Origin: Micrasema longulum | Lineage: Eukaryota; Arthropoda; Insecta; Trichoptera; Brachycentridae | DNA: 64,000 nucleotides | Direction: 5' to 3' | NCBI GenBank assembly: GCA_022494885.1 | Contig: JAGVSM010002944.1 | Coordinates: 229,905-293,904, forward strand | Shown: piece by piece, positions 9,905 to 20,480 of the stretch | How positions within the stretch are numbered: position 1 is the stretch's first letter | Layout: every line of letters begins with the position of its first letter | Notes under the pieces: model-generated | Databases searched by the model: none | Told to the model about the DNA's origin: nothing | What the model saw: only the letters and a program-made list of their open reading frames with translations | Translations under genes and position numbers: made by a program

Positions 9905-10750
9905 TATTTAATTTTGTAATGCCGTATTAAATAGACTTCATGAACTCGGCAATAGTTATTCCCACGTATCTGATATATTTAGTGTAGGGTATTGTTCCTA
10001 CAGAACAAACCTTTTGAACTTTTTCAAAGATGGTGAATGTTAATTATATTGCTTTATTCATGCATTTCATAATATTCACAGTTTTTTGTTCACTTTGCCC
10101 AGCTGTATGAAACAGTACTTATGATTTTCTTGTTGTATTACTGTAGAATGTTTTATTATTTAATTTTGTTTTTTAGATTTCTTCTTGAATTATTTAAACT
10201 TTCTACTGAATATGCTGTATAATTTTTAGGTTAATTTTTTACACATGAACCTTGTATAATGTTTGAGTATGTCCAAATGCTTGCAGACTGGCTGGATTTC
10301 CTCCTTAGGGAGTTATTCATTTTTAAATTTATTTCAACAGAAAGGGTAAACATTTTTAAGAAGGGCAAGTGATAAAGGTTTCAGCTCTTTTACTTCACAA
10401 AAGTCAACAGATGGAAGAGTTGAGGAAATGTGTATGTTCAAACATGGGAAGAATGGTGAATGTTACAGAGTTTGCAAAGTGGCCACTTAAACCAGCCAAT
10501 GACAGGTCATAAGCCTTGTAAATGCCTAGACTTCCTTATTCCCTACTCAAAAATGTTTTCCCTCTCTTTTTAAATAAATTTTAATATAAGTCTTGTATAA
10601 TTTTTAGGTTTAATTTTTTTTTATAAATCTTGGGTACAAGGAAATTTATGTTTTAAAAAAATAAAATATTTAGCCAAATTAGTAGTATTATAAATTTTTG
10701 TTTAAGGCAGATTTGCCGTTTATGTTAATAAAATAAATAATTAAATAATG
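9905..10750 (+). pseudogene. Jockey-type LINE 3' end interrupted by a nested repeat
   Basis: The terminal coding piece (about 9905-10040) reads as 'NRLHELGNSYSHVSDIFSVG' and 'YRTNLLNFFKDGEC' stop, matching the end of the LINE ORF at 46681-46983 (minus). The 3' UTR continues to 'TTTGCCGTTTATGTTAATAA' and an AATA-rich tail at about 10740. The UTR is split at 10260 by a 331-bp insertion (next entry). The catalytic part of the reverse transcriptase is absent. Confidence 0.8.
10251..10601 (-). mobile_element. repeat T inserted in a LINE UTR with 10-bp target duplication
   Basis: CTTGTATAAT flanks both sides (10251-10260 and 10592-10601). The uninterrupted LINE copy at 46340-46990 has this site once, so the insertion is directly supported. 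The insert contains the repeat-T signature on the minus strand (GGAAGTCTAGGCATTTACAA, then GGCTTATGACCTGTCATT). Near 10335-10375 and 10535-10590 it carries inverted AAATTTATTT...GGGNAAACATTTTT blocks. No ORF. The class could be MULE-like (9-11-bp duplications are usual there) or SINE-like; undecided. Confidence 0.75.
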
Positions 10751-11080
10751 AATAACCATAAATTTAGAGCTTCAAAATAATATTAAAAAATATAAAATTA
10801 TGTTAATTTTTTCATCTTTATTTAATAATTACTCAAAGTAGACCTATTTGATCATTATATATGAAATCTTAAGCGAATGTATGTGCTGTGTACTAAATCT
10901 CTTCGAGGATTCTTGTTTTATTTTTTTGCATTTGCAAACACCCTGTCCCTTTATAACTGTTATTATTATTGACATGTGACATATATACGGAATGTTACAT
11001 ATAAAATTTCCAAAATTTTTAAAAAACACAGTATCACAACCGTTTTCGGCACGTCAACAAAAATTATAGATCGTCTGAAC
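10751..11080. other. AT-rich, nothing recognised
   Basis: Low-complexity AT sequence between a LINE tail and a PLE terminal fragment. Confidence 0.4.
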
Positions 11081-11084
11081 CATA

Positions 11085-11230
11085 TTACTAATTATAGACC
11101 TTCTCGAAATTGATTGTATCTATAAACTGAATTGTAAAAACCTGATGATGGACGCTATAATGCGATCCGAAACGTCGGCAAATAGTACGAACAACGCATA
11201 ATAACCCAGAAAAACTTACTGTGACTCGTT
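11085..11230 (+). mobile_element. Penelope-like element terminal repeat fragment
   Basis: A hammerhead-like motif at 11142-11176 is followed by 'AACGCATAATAACCCAGAAA'. This parallels the motif plus 'ACACGGTATCACCCAAAAAA' downstream of the GIY-YIG remnant at 33037-33610, so both look like pieces of PLE terminal repeats. No PLE coding sequence is adjacent here. Confidence 0.5.
11142..11176 (+). ncRNA. hammerhead-ribozyme-like core
   Basis: CTGATGA (11142-11148), one extra T, helix II GGA-CGC paired with GCG-(A)-TCC around a TATAAT loop, GAAA (11169-11172), C, then GTC. The A-C/G-T helix III has no loop, so cleavage would need dimerisation, as proposed for minimal hammerheads. Helix I is not convincing from the flanks. 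Confidence 0.5.
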
Positions 11231-11896
11231 TTGGTATTATCTTTTTTTGAATCGGTTAACACGGCGAGTCTCCCACTATAAGTCAATGTTTGTGACGCGC
11301 GTACTGACGTCACACTCGCGTCTGCGTCTATCCGCGAGCTGCTACCGGCTAGACGAAGTCTACCTGTCTAGAGTCTAGGCGAACTCTTAGAAGAACATTT
11401 TAAATAATGCATATATTGTTTACGCACATTTGTGCGAAATCTTATACAAACACGTCTGTTGTCAATACTGTTTAGATATTTATCAATATTTAGAAAACCG
11501 ATAGCTTGCTGGCCACATACCGCGCACGGCATCTGACGAATTGAGATTTTCTGTCGGTGCTCACAAACAAATTTTAATTCTCGTTGACGAATGAGAAAAG
11601 CTCTTCGACGGAGCTCTCCGTAATTTGGTAGCATTGACAGCTGTTTGCAAAAAAAAGATAATTCAAAAGTACGTAATATGTCAATTATTGAATTGGGAAA
11701 AAGAAGGTAGTGAATTCGCTGAAATGATTACAAAACCTGTTGAAATCCTTGAAAGAAATTTCGAAAGCCTCCAGATCTGTTTATCTGACAGGACTTTCAG
11801 CAAAAAGCTCCAATCTATATTCTAAAAGATAGATATTCAATTGATTTATTCTATAGCTATAATTGATTGGTTATTTTAAACATGTGTTTACATTTC
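11231..11896. other. GC-richer unique region, function unknown
   Basis: 11270-11380 is unusually CG-rich for the window (GACGCGCG, a TGACGTCA site at 11304-11311, CGCGAGC). Small open frames lie on the minus strand (11368-11634) and plus strand (11625-11825) with no recognised motif. It could be a host regulatory or exonic patch, or the end of a DNA element. Unassigned. Confidence 0.3.
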
Positions 11897-12058
11897 TTTA
11901 AAATAAAACACTTTGTAATTTTTACCAAATAATAGTTTAATATATAAAAAAACACAACTCGTTTCAGGTATTCTGAATTACCCATCATCGGGTGTAAATA
12001 TAAACTAAATTTTTATATATACTTAAATGGTAAAAATTACGAAGTGTTTTATTTTAAA
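11897..12058. mobile_element. small foldback with a degraded hammerhead-like centre
   Basis: The arm at 11897-11950 (AAAATAAAACACTTTGTAAT and onwards) is inverted at 12010-12058. The centre, read on the minus strand, has CCGATGA, an extra T, GGGTA paired with TACC, then GAAAC. This is a hammerhead-like order with one core base changed (CTGATGA to CCGATGA) and no clear cleavage triplet. The layout resembles the larger HHR foldback at 4.6-5.0 kb. Confidence 0.45.
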
Positions 12059-12447
12059 TAAATTCAAAATGTTTTTCCACAATGCAAATGCTGAAACAAT
12101 AAATAATATGCGTGTTTACATGACGTTTCAAAGTATATACTTAGTTCATTTTTATTAATTTTTCCATTGATTTTCGAGGAATTTCGCCGTACAATCAAAT
12201 GCTCTTATTTTTATCCCGTACAAAAAAATATTTTTTGTATCCAGTTTCTCGTTGCACTGAACTTCTTTATTTATATTTTTAGTTGCATTTTTCAAAATTT
12301 TGACAGCTGCCGGTAAAGATTTACATAGGTATAAATGTGAACTGAGGAAATATGTATCTATTTCTTGCACGAATTATTGCATATGTATCAAGATATGATA
12401 TATTTTTTTTATTGTTAAAGGCAACGCAATATTAGCTATTATTAATA

Positions 12448-12540
12448 TTATGGATAGCTTATACAGTGCCATTTTCGTACTATAATACCTCAAGGACGCT
12501 TTACAAAGTGATTCTATAAATATGTTAATTTAATTTTGAC
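12448..12540 (+). repeat. dispersed repeat R, copy 2
   Basis: The 'CAGTGCCATTTTCGTA' and 'CCTCAAGGACGCTTTACA' blocks match 8562-8650 in order and spacing. Confidence 0.6.
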
Positions 12541-15479
12541 TTAAAATGTGTAATTTAAGTTTTAAAAAATACTTTGTTATCACATGCTTCGGATTATTCA
12601 AATGACTTAGTGAACGAGTGAGTCTTAAGATTGTGTAATATACATCAGTCCCACCTAATTTATGATTTATAAAGATTCGTTTTACGGTATTTCCGGTGAA
12701 ATTTAAATTAATTCGACCCTAAAATAATGTTAAATTACTTCAACGTCTCCCGCTTATATGTAATTTTATATCGCAAGTTTGACTTTATAAAATTCCCAGA
12801 CGATCCTAATCGCTATGTAAGGCTGATTTCGCTTATTGCGTAAAACTTTTTCAACCTTATGTACCTCTATATATATTATATTTGACTTAAGCCGATTATA
12901 TCAGAATTTTCAGCGAAACGTTCGTAATGCGAAGTATCGCTTAAATTAAACCACGCATTTCTATTCAATAATTTATTTTGAATACGTCAAGTTTTTAAAG
13001 CTACTTATATTTTAATGTGAGTAAAATCAAATTTATAATTTGAAAAAAAGATTGACAACTGTTTAATTACAGTTTACTTATTTAATTTACAAAAAATCTT
13101 TTAGAACTAATTTATCATAGGAATAAAAGAGTAGTTTTGCTTTAATCCACAAATTTGGAATAACCAGTGACCAGTTTCATCGTTTCGCGACATCTTCGAG
13201 AGTCTTTTAATGGAACAAAGGGCCTGTCGCTAGAGAAGTTCCTGATTGGTTCTCTATAGAATATCCCTCCTCATCCCATCACTCAAAGATAAAATAGAAG
13301 CTTATTAAATGCAGAACAATCCACTTTTTTTCATTATGAACCTTGTACGTAATAAGCAAGGTAAATAATAAACGCCACTCCCATATTAACATAAAAATAA
13401 TGATAGAAAATTCAAAGTTATATAATTGTAATTGTATTGAATTATTTTTTACTAAATGATGGATATTAGGCTTTCTGCTAACTCAAATATTCACATTTAC
13501 ATTTGTTTATTTTGTTTATTTTATTATTAATATTAACATGTGTATATATTTTATATCGTCGAACTAATTTTTACAATAATTTAATTTCAATTTTAATATT
13601 TCGTATTGTTAAGTTTATTTAAATTCAAATTCTTATTTTTTATTTTATTGTGACAATTATTACTATGATTATTGATATATATTAAACAAAACTTATTATT
13701 ATTACGAGACTTTCTTAATATTCTAGTGAAATTCTATTCGATTGTATGAATTGCATCTATTTTTAATGAAATTTTATTAAAATTAATCTTATGTAAATTT
13801 TAATAAACTATTTTTAATTTTTGTTTGTGACTATTGGTGTTCGCGTATAATTGGTGAAAGATGTTAAGTGTCATATTTTTTTATTTTGTAAATTGTATTT
13901 ATATTGTGATATCTTTTACTGTTTGTGAACTGAAAATAAATAAATAAAATATGAATGTTAATGTATGTGCGTGTGAAAATGAATGTATGAGGGTGCGTGT
14001 GTGTGGGTGCGTAAGTAAAAAAAGACATTTAAAACCTGTATTTATATTTAAAAGGGTATAAGAGAGAACGTGGTATAGGTTTGGCAATAAAAAAATCAGT
14101 ATTACTTGTCTTTTATTTATATAATAAATTACAATGAACATCCATCAAGAATTTTCAGCAACAAACTTGAATGTTTTAGATCTAACTTCAACATTTTAAC
14201 AAATTACAACACGGATGGAGAATACCTTAAATAAGGTCTACAAATATTTAGACAAACTCAAATATTGTAATTCAGCATCTTGGTTGAGGTATATTAGACG
14301 AACATAATAAACGCTCATACCGAATATGAAATGAAAATGGGTCTTTAATTTGTAAGGTATTTTAATGTATATATTTTTTTCTTTCTTTTTTCAAAAAATA
14401 CTACAAATACACTAAATATCACAGAAATAAACTAAAAATACCACATAGGCGTGCCCTGTGTGTGGAAATGCGTAAAAAATACATATTCAAAGGCCACCAA
14501 AAGAATACGATAAATATGTTTAAAAACTATTTTCAGAATTGAAGTATGCTCTAATAATAACACTGTAGATATATTAATTTTATTTTTAAGTTGTAAAAAA
14601 CATAATTTTCAAACTTCAGTTTTAATTTTAAAATTGTTTTTTCCCCATATCATATTTTTTTACTGTAGCATAAATAAATCAAAGTTCATTGATTATTGTA
14701 GTAATGTCAGTGTACCTATTTCCTATCTACAACTTAAAAAGTATGTTGAACCAATAGTCAGTGTGATTGTTTGTGAATAATGTTTCAGATGCCTCAGACT
14801 AATTATATTTATTTTCTGTTTTAAAATAAATTAAAAATAGACATATTTATTTTTAAATATACACAACACCATAAATTTCAATGAGTTGAGTAGACCAATT
14901 TTTTTAATAATTTTGTCGTTTTTAACAAGTATATTATATAATTCATCACGAATTATTATCAATAAAAAATTCACGTCATATATTCACATATTTTAAAATT
15001 GCATTTGTACTTTATTAATTCTGTTTTTCTTTATTTTCAGGTAAGATGATCTCCCATACAACAGGAATTTATTCAACCCTTATCCAAGTTTAATAAAAAG
15101 GTACAATCTTTAACAATAATTCGCAAAAATAGTATGGCCAGGTAGCGCAGAACCTTTTTATTTATTAGTAAACTTATTGCTCTTTTTTAAGGAAAACAAT
15201 CTATCATGTAACTTGAGTATATGAATAATCAGTTTTGTCTCAATATATAACAAGACATATTTGTTTAGTGGTGAAAAAATCAATTATATTCGTATTGTTT
15301 ATCTGATAAAACATGTGATGTACAAAAATACTTTTGAGAAAAAACAAAAAAGTGTTCAATTTTTAAAAGGTTTAACATTTTTTTTACACACTTTTCCGTC
15401 CAGTTTACTTTGAGATAAATGTTATCTATTTGATTTTATATTGTTTATAAATAAATTACATTAACAAATAACAACATAG
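12541..15479. other. long AT-rich stretch, no gene recognised
   Basis: Almost 3 kb without a supportable gene or repeat. A short GT-rich patch lies at 13965-14015. 13140-13330 is less AT-rich and contains CTCGAAGATG...GCGAAACG on the minus strand, only faintly like the PLE hammerhead region. Could be intron or old repeats. Confidence 0.4.
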
Positions 15480-15600
15480 TGGGAGAACGTTTGAGAAAAG
15501 GGAATATGGAAGTCTAGGCATTCACAAGGCTTATAACCTATCTTCAGATGGTTCGTGTGACCACTTTACGCACTGTATATTTTTCGCCAGTTTGCCTATG
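15480..15600 (+). repeat. repeat T, partial copy
   Basis: 'GGGAATATGGAAGTCTAGGC', then 'ACAAGGCTTATAACCT', matches the repeat-T core seen at 10261-10591 (inverted), 21850-22030, 44675-44780 and 63490-63600. Confidence 0.65.
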
Positions 15601-15634
15601 TTTAAGCAACATAGACATAGGACATACATGTATA

Positions 15635-16695
15635 GATGGCGACTACATTCGAGGCGCACGGAAGGAATCCGGTAATCTGTTTTGACTCTGCCCGGTTAGG
15701 TTTCGATAAAATATGGCTCTTCGAAATTGAAGAATATAATATCGATGGGTTTCTGGTGCGGTAATAAACGTTTTACTAGTTTATTTATTTATTTATTTAC
15801 CTACGCATAAAATTAAAAATATTCGCAGTGAAACATCTTTCACTTATATGTAAATTAGGTTGAGCGATATTGCACCTTTAAAAGTTAAAAGCTCATCCCA
15901 AATTAATAATTTAAAAAAAACAGTAATTTAAATTACAAAATATTATTTTTTGTATTTATAAAACACCAAATATATTTATTTACTTTTAGAACAATGATTG
16001 CTTGACACCAGTTACGAAGACGTCATTTTTTCGAAAATGTATTTATTTATCCTTTATTAAGTTAGCTCATAACATTTTAAGAACTAATATAAACTTTTAA
16101 TAACATTACATTTTTACAATCAAAATTTATTTAAAACTTATAAAATTTTTATTACTACCCTGCCAAAAGCCCTACCAAAAACCCGACGATAATATTTTCC
16201 GTGCGCGGAAAAAGGGGCTTAAGTCATAAAACGGTCAAAATGACGTTAAGAAGCTAAGTTTTTTGTGCGTTTTTTGGTAAATTTGTCATAAGTTATTGAT
16301 ACTAAACAATCGTTGCATTACATGTCAAAAAGTCTTTAGTCATACTTTTTTCAGAAATTTTTTTCATTTCGTGAATCCAATACATAATTCATGTAAAAAA
16401 TAAAATTTATCGCAAAATTAAAAAAAACAGAAAATGACAAAATATTTTTTTAAGTTTGTAAATTTTATTTTACTTAATACAGTTAAATCCTTATGATTTG
16501 GCAGCTGTTTTCTCAATTTTAGACATTCTCAAAACTTTGATTGGCTGTCCTAAAGAATCGTCTTTTTTTACTTAAGCCCTTTTTCCCGCGCACGGAAAAT
16601 ATACTCTTCAATCTGGATGCGCCAATTTTTATTGAAACTCAACCTGGAAGCGTCAAAACACATTACCACATTCCTTCCGTGCGCCATGAACGTAG
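15635..16695. mobile_element. inverted repeat pair enclosing a MITE
   Basis: The block at 15635-15735 ('GGCGCACGGAAGGAAT', 'GTTTTGAC', 'ATTGAAGAATATA') is inverted at about 16605-16695. The inner edge of the right copy abuts the MITE listed next. Either this is one ~1.06-kb inverted-repeat element or the MITE inserted beside one of two oppositely oriented copies. No ORF inside. Confidence 0.55.
16195..16599. mobile_element. 405-bp MITE with TA flanks
   Basis: The terminal inverted repeats start TTTTCCGTGCGCGG and run about 30 bp (to CTTAAGT) with two differences, at 16195-16224 and 16570-16599. Both ends are flanked by TA (16193-16194, 16600-16601), the duplication made by Tc1/mariner-type transposases. 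The interior is AT-rich and noncoding. Confidence 0.75.
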
Positions 16696-16699
16696 ATCC

Positions 16700-17030
16700 T
16701 GACTATAGGTAATGTGTATTAGGTAATTTATTCGTTTTTATATGGGCGCTTGAATAATAGCGATAGATTATTATATTCAATCTGTCATTTGGATTTAGAG
16801 TGTCTAGTCTACTCCCTCCCTTTCCGCCTTCCGCCTACCTCCCCCCTCTCTCGAGTATAACAAGAACTTACTGTCAGTCGCAGAATGTCTGCTGTCAATT
16901 TTATTGCCAAGAGAGGAAAATCGACACAGCACTAACGACATCTGTGAGCGTTTTCATCAACTAGTTTTTAATGGCGGCAATACTCTACTGGAATTTCTCG
17001 CAAACATTGTTTCATTGTTCTGTGAATGAG
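16700..17030. other. unique region with pyrimidine-rich tract
   Basis: A C/T-rich tract at 16805-16855 is followed by GC-richer unique sequence to about 16985. No reading frame or motif identifies it. Could be a host exon or regulatory piece. Confidence 0.3.
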
Positions 17031-17033
17031 TAA

Positions 17034-17310
17034 ATTTATTTATTTATTTGTTCTTTTACAATTTATTTATTTATTACTTTTTTTACATTAAACATAATGT
17101 TCCCTCGCTGGGGTGTCCCGTGCCGAGAAAACACGCCTCATTAAACATAATTAAATCATAATCTCAAATACATATAAAACATAAGAAAAACACATTAAAC
17201 TCACAAATAAAAACATTATAAATAACAACACAGGGCTCTTCGCCTCATAGAAGTTGGGATACGTAATGGATTTGTTTGTAATATGTATCTTTATATGAAT
17301 AAATAATCTT
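17034..17310. repeat. LINE 3' UTR fragments
   Basis: The TTTATTTATTTATT run at 17034-17075 followed by 'GGGGTGTCCCGTGCCGAG' looks like the minus-strand 3' end of a LINE. 17225-17310 ('GGGCTCTTCGCCTCAT', 'ATGTATCTTTATATGAATAA') is a plus-strand LINE tail matching 20412-20480. Confidence 0.5.
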
Positions 17311-17464
17311 TATTTAAATCGATTGAAATTAATCTTCAAATTGAAATTAGGTTACAGATTCTACTCAAACGACAATTATTAATTGAGGCTGAAAATTTGC
17401 GACTACTTTTTAATATTTTTTTTTTGTTCTTTTTATTTATAAAAATGAATATTAGTTTTCTTAT

Positions 17465-17605
17465 TACATACCCAAATATTTCAATTTCGGTGACCATTTT
17501 CAACGAGTTGTATATAACTCACTATTAGAAAATGGAAATCGGGGTAGAGTGGGGTTCGAACCTCGGTCCTCTGGTCCGCAATAATAGCCACGGGACCACA
17601 ACCCG
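17465..17605 (-). repeat. SINE-A copy 3
   Basis: Inverted copy with 'TTTCAACGAGTTGTATATAA' and the B box complement GGGTTCGAACC. The head is shortened near 17575. Confidence 0.85.
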
Positions 17606-17671
17606 TTTATTTTAAAGCTTACATTTTGATATTTTTAAGTAGGAAACTAAAAATGGTCATAAAACTTTTCG

Positions 17672-18030
17672 GCAGAGAGAATGAACACGTCTTTCCTGAC
17701 ATACATTCCTAGCTTCTTCCACATTCATACATCTTGTCGCACACGCCCTTCGGTTCTGTCTGCTTTTGACATAACCTGACTTAAGATTTTGAATTATCTG
17801 GTCATGCCACGTCTTTCTCGATCATCCCCGTCCTACGTTACCATTCATTCTTGCCATATATATCAGGTTTACCATTCCTTCGCCGTCCATTCGTTATATA
17901 TTGAATAATTGATTTGCACTATCGCCTGATTTCATCATTCGTTATCCTGTCCCACACATTCGTCTACGAGATCGCATTTCAACGTTTCGAAGTTCAGCCT
18001 GCTTTAATCCTTCATCTGACAGTTACATGA
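17672..18030 (-). pseudogene. RTE-type LINE 3' fragment
   Basis: Same family as 5661-6612: on the minus strand the order 'ATGAAATCAGGCGA', 'GACGTGGCATGACCAGATAA', 'AGCAGACAGAACCGAAGGGC' and 'AATGTGGAAGAAGCTAGGA' matches 6250-6530 closely. It covers only the last third of the coding region and no intact frame remains. Confidence 0.85.
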
Positions 18031-18294
18031 ATATCTTGTATACAATAGTTTATTTATTCAGGACACTTTTTATAAAAATAAGTTGATACTCGTATTTGAG
18101 TAAAAAATATATATTTTCATAGACCAAATTTAATATATAATACTTTTATTGCTATTTTTTTTCAAATATCCACTCTTGGTCGTTTGCTTTTTTTAAAATG
18201 TTTTTTTATTTTTACCGATCGACAGGTTTTGAAATTAACCCTTATGGATTGGTATATAAACAGTTCATTTTTTTTTTTTTTTAAACCTAAATTT

Positions 18295-18425
18295 GTTTCT
18301 TCTGAGAGGGAAAACACCCATGAGAAGGGCGTTTAGTAGTTTAGGCAATTACAAGGCTCAGAACCGTGTTGTTCTTGTTGATTTAAGCGGTCACCCCATA
18401 CACTGGTCAAATCGTCCTATATAGG
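18295..18425 (+). repeat. repeat T, diverged copy
   Basis: 'GAGAGGGAAAACA', 'AGGCAATTACAAGGCTCA' and 'TTTAAGCGGTCAC' follow the repeat-T order with more divergence than other copies. Confidence 0.5.
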
Positions 18426-18544
18426 AGCTTAGACCATCCAAAAACCCTTAAAACCCCCTAGTTTTGAACTGCCGTCTTAGGACGCATGGTATAAAAATAT
18501 AATAATCATTTTTGTTTAAATGAAAAACGCCCCAACAAGGAATG

Positions 18545-18725
18545 TTTATTTCCGATATTCTTTTTAAAAAAATCAAAATTGGTTCAGTTTTGGGGTGCGG
18601 AAAATGGAACTACGAGACCTAGATTTTGTCGATTTAGCCATAAGCAGTTTTCTGGGAGGCTTCTACGAATGAGTGGCAGAAAAACCGTATTAAAACAAAA
18701 TAAATGTTCAAAAATTAATTTTTAG
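18545..18725 (+). repeat. dispersed repeat Z, copy 2
   Basis: 'TTGGTTCAGTTTTGGGGTGC', 'ACGAGACCTAGATTTTGTC' and 'TTAGCCATAAGCAG' align with 56490-56700 and 3965-4140. Confidence 0.65.
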
Positions 18726-18899
18726 AGTGATGCTTCAATGAGAGCTTCAAACTTGTCTATCTGAGAAATCTATTTATAAAGATGCTGGACATTAGACATT
18801 TTTTTTAATAAGAGAGTAATTTACATATTCTGGTCATGCGGTTATAAGAGGAGATCCCAGCAGAATGCTCGTACGAGATGTTTATTGTAATTTGAATGA

Positions 18900-19640
18900 T
18901 TTAATACCAAAAACATGTTTAAAGTTTTTAATGTCCTGGATGAACATATTAAACTCTCCAAAATGAAAGCCACTTTCAGGAGAAGTGTGCAAGTTTGGAT
19001 TTTGTCTAAGGGGAGGTACCATTGCAGGAGACTGCTGCGAGATATTGCATAGATTTACCATTAAGCTTGTTGTCCAGATGTTTCTTAAAATATATGTTTG
19101 TGTAATCTTTTTAAATTTTGGTATTGTTTGATAATACGCATGCTTCCACTTTCCAATTATGTTGTATCTCAACATCATTATATCTATAAATGATATTGCT
19201 TTAAAAATTACATTTTTCAAATTTCTTTTATTTGCGGATGACCTTAAAATATTCAAAATTATAAAATCATTTGATTACTCTCATAAACTACAAAATGACC
19301 TATATTTTTTATTATTTTGGTGTCATGAAAACGACTTACTTTTTAAGATAAATAAGTGTTTGTCTGTTAAATTTACAAGAAAAATAAATAAAATCGTTTT
19401 CAATTATTCAATCGACAACACAATTTTAATGAACGTCAAGACAATTCGAGATCTTGAGACACTTCTTGTCAGCCAGACACGTTTGATCCTCCAAACAGTA
19501 AATAAAATCCTGTGTTCCTACAGCAAAAGCAAGCATTTAAGAAGCAAGCGGTGTTGTCACTCCTGACTCGCGATGACACACTTGTCATGTCCGCCTAGAT
19601 TATGCCATAATTATACCTTTGGAATTTTATACAGATTTTA
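18900..19640 (+). pseudogene. LINE reverse transcriptase fragment with internal deletion
   Basis: 18950-19110 carries a block shared with 21240-21380 (AGGAGACTGCTGCGAGATAT). From 19159 a frame reads a reverse-transcriptase palm: 'FLLFADDLKIFKIIKSFD' (catalytic FADD), 'CHENDLLFKINKC' and 'NYSIDNTILMNVKTIRDL'. It then jumps straight to 'SKHLRSKRCCHS' stop, which in the copy at 37490-38350 (minus) lies several hundred bases further on. The palm is therefore joined to the extreme C-terminus by an internal deletion. The 3' UTR continues to about 19640. Jockey-like; inactive. Confidence 0.8.
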
Positions 19641-19659
19641 AGATTGTTAAGATTACTTG

Positions 19660-20325
19660 TTATTATCCTCTGTACGTGTGATGTCACTGAACTCCTTCTA
19701 AACGGCTTAACCGATTTACGTGCGGTTTTCAAAAAAATATAGATCGTTGCGCTGTGCGTGTTCGTAGATATTGAAATCTTCAATAAAAATAAAAATAAGT
19801 AAAGAGCATAAATGTTTTATTCATCTATCTACCAGGGTTGGATTCGAGGAGAATGCATTTACAAAAAAAAATAAGAATGTAATTTTTTAGTGTACAAAAA
19901 AGTTTCTTTTTGAATGTATACAAACGGCGTACATTTTTTGTGGATCTAAATCAGATTATTTCCTTGATTTCCTTATAATTTCTACCTTTTTATTTATTTT
20001 TACTGGATTTTTGGCAATACCAAAATAATATTAAATTCAATACATATTTAAAAAACGTATTCCTACAATTAGTACACCCCTCTGTTGATGAGAAGATCGG
20101 AGTTTGACGTTTGCAAAAAGATTGGTATATTTGAAAAAATATTTATAATATGTTTTGAAATTCAACTATAAACAAGTACCTAGGTACCTATTTAAATTCA
20201 ATATTTGAATATTATCAATTTTTAGTTTTGGAATTTAATCACAAACAAGTACCTAGGTACCTACTTATCAATAAATCGTATTTTGCCAACGATCGGGCTG
20301 GACAACGTTTGTCGGGTCCGCCAGT
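19660..20325 (+). mobile_element. Helitron-like non-autonomous element, 3' part
   Basis: 'ACTCCTTCTAAACGGCTTAA' with following 'CCGATTTACGTGC' resembles the conserved interior of lepidopteran Helitron-like elements. The end at 20300-20325 has a hairpin-capable GGACAACGTTTGTCGGGTCC followed by CCAGT (near the Helitron CTRRT end) directly before an AT microsatellite. A two-unit 73-bp tandem repeat lies just upstream (next entry). No Rep/helicase coding; the 5' end is not defined. Confidence 0.5.
20158..20275 (+). repeat. 73-bp tandem repeat, two units
   Basis: CAAGTACCTAGGTACCTA, containing the palindrome GTACCTAGGTAC, occurs at 20173-20190 and 20246-20263, with similar flanks upstream of each. 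Confidence 0.85.
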
Positions 20326-20480
20326 ATATGTATATATATATATATATTCAATAATGCCAATCTGTTAGGGCTTCCATAAGCCTGTTGATTGGCTTAAAAA
20401 AAACCAACACGGAGCTCTTGGCCTCATGGGGTAAGAGATACGTTATTATGTATCTTTATCCGAATAAATAAATAAATGCC
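20322..20480 (+). repeat. (TA)n microsatellite and LINE 3' UTR
   Basis: (TA)n at 20323-20347, then a LINE 3' end: 'AATGCCAATCTGTTAGGGCT', 'CCTGTTGATTGGCTT', 'ATGTATCTTTATCCGAATAA' and a TAAA-rich tail. The same UTR, inverted, ends the LINE at 37490-38350. Confidence 0.7.

Noticed and set aside
13180..13215. Possible hammerhead on the minus strand (CTCGAAGATG...GCGAAACG)
   Set aside because: CTGANGA is not present and there is no helix II between the two blocks; at most a very old PLE scrap.
18882..19256. 124-codon minus-strand frame
   Set aside because: Antisense to the reverse-transcriptase palm fragment and its upstream block; no motif of its own.
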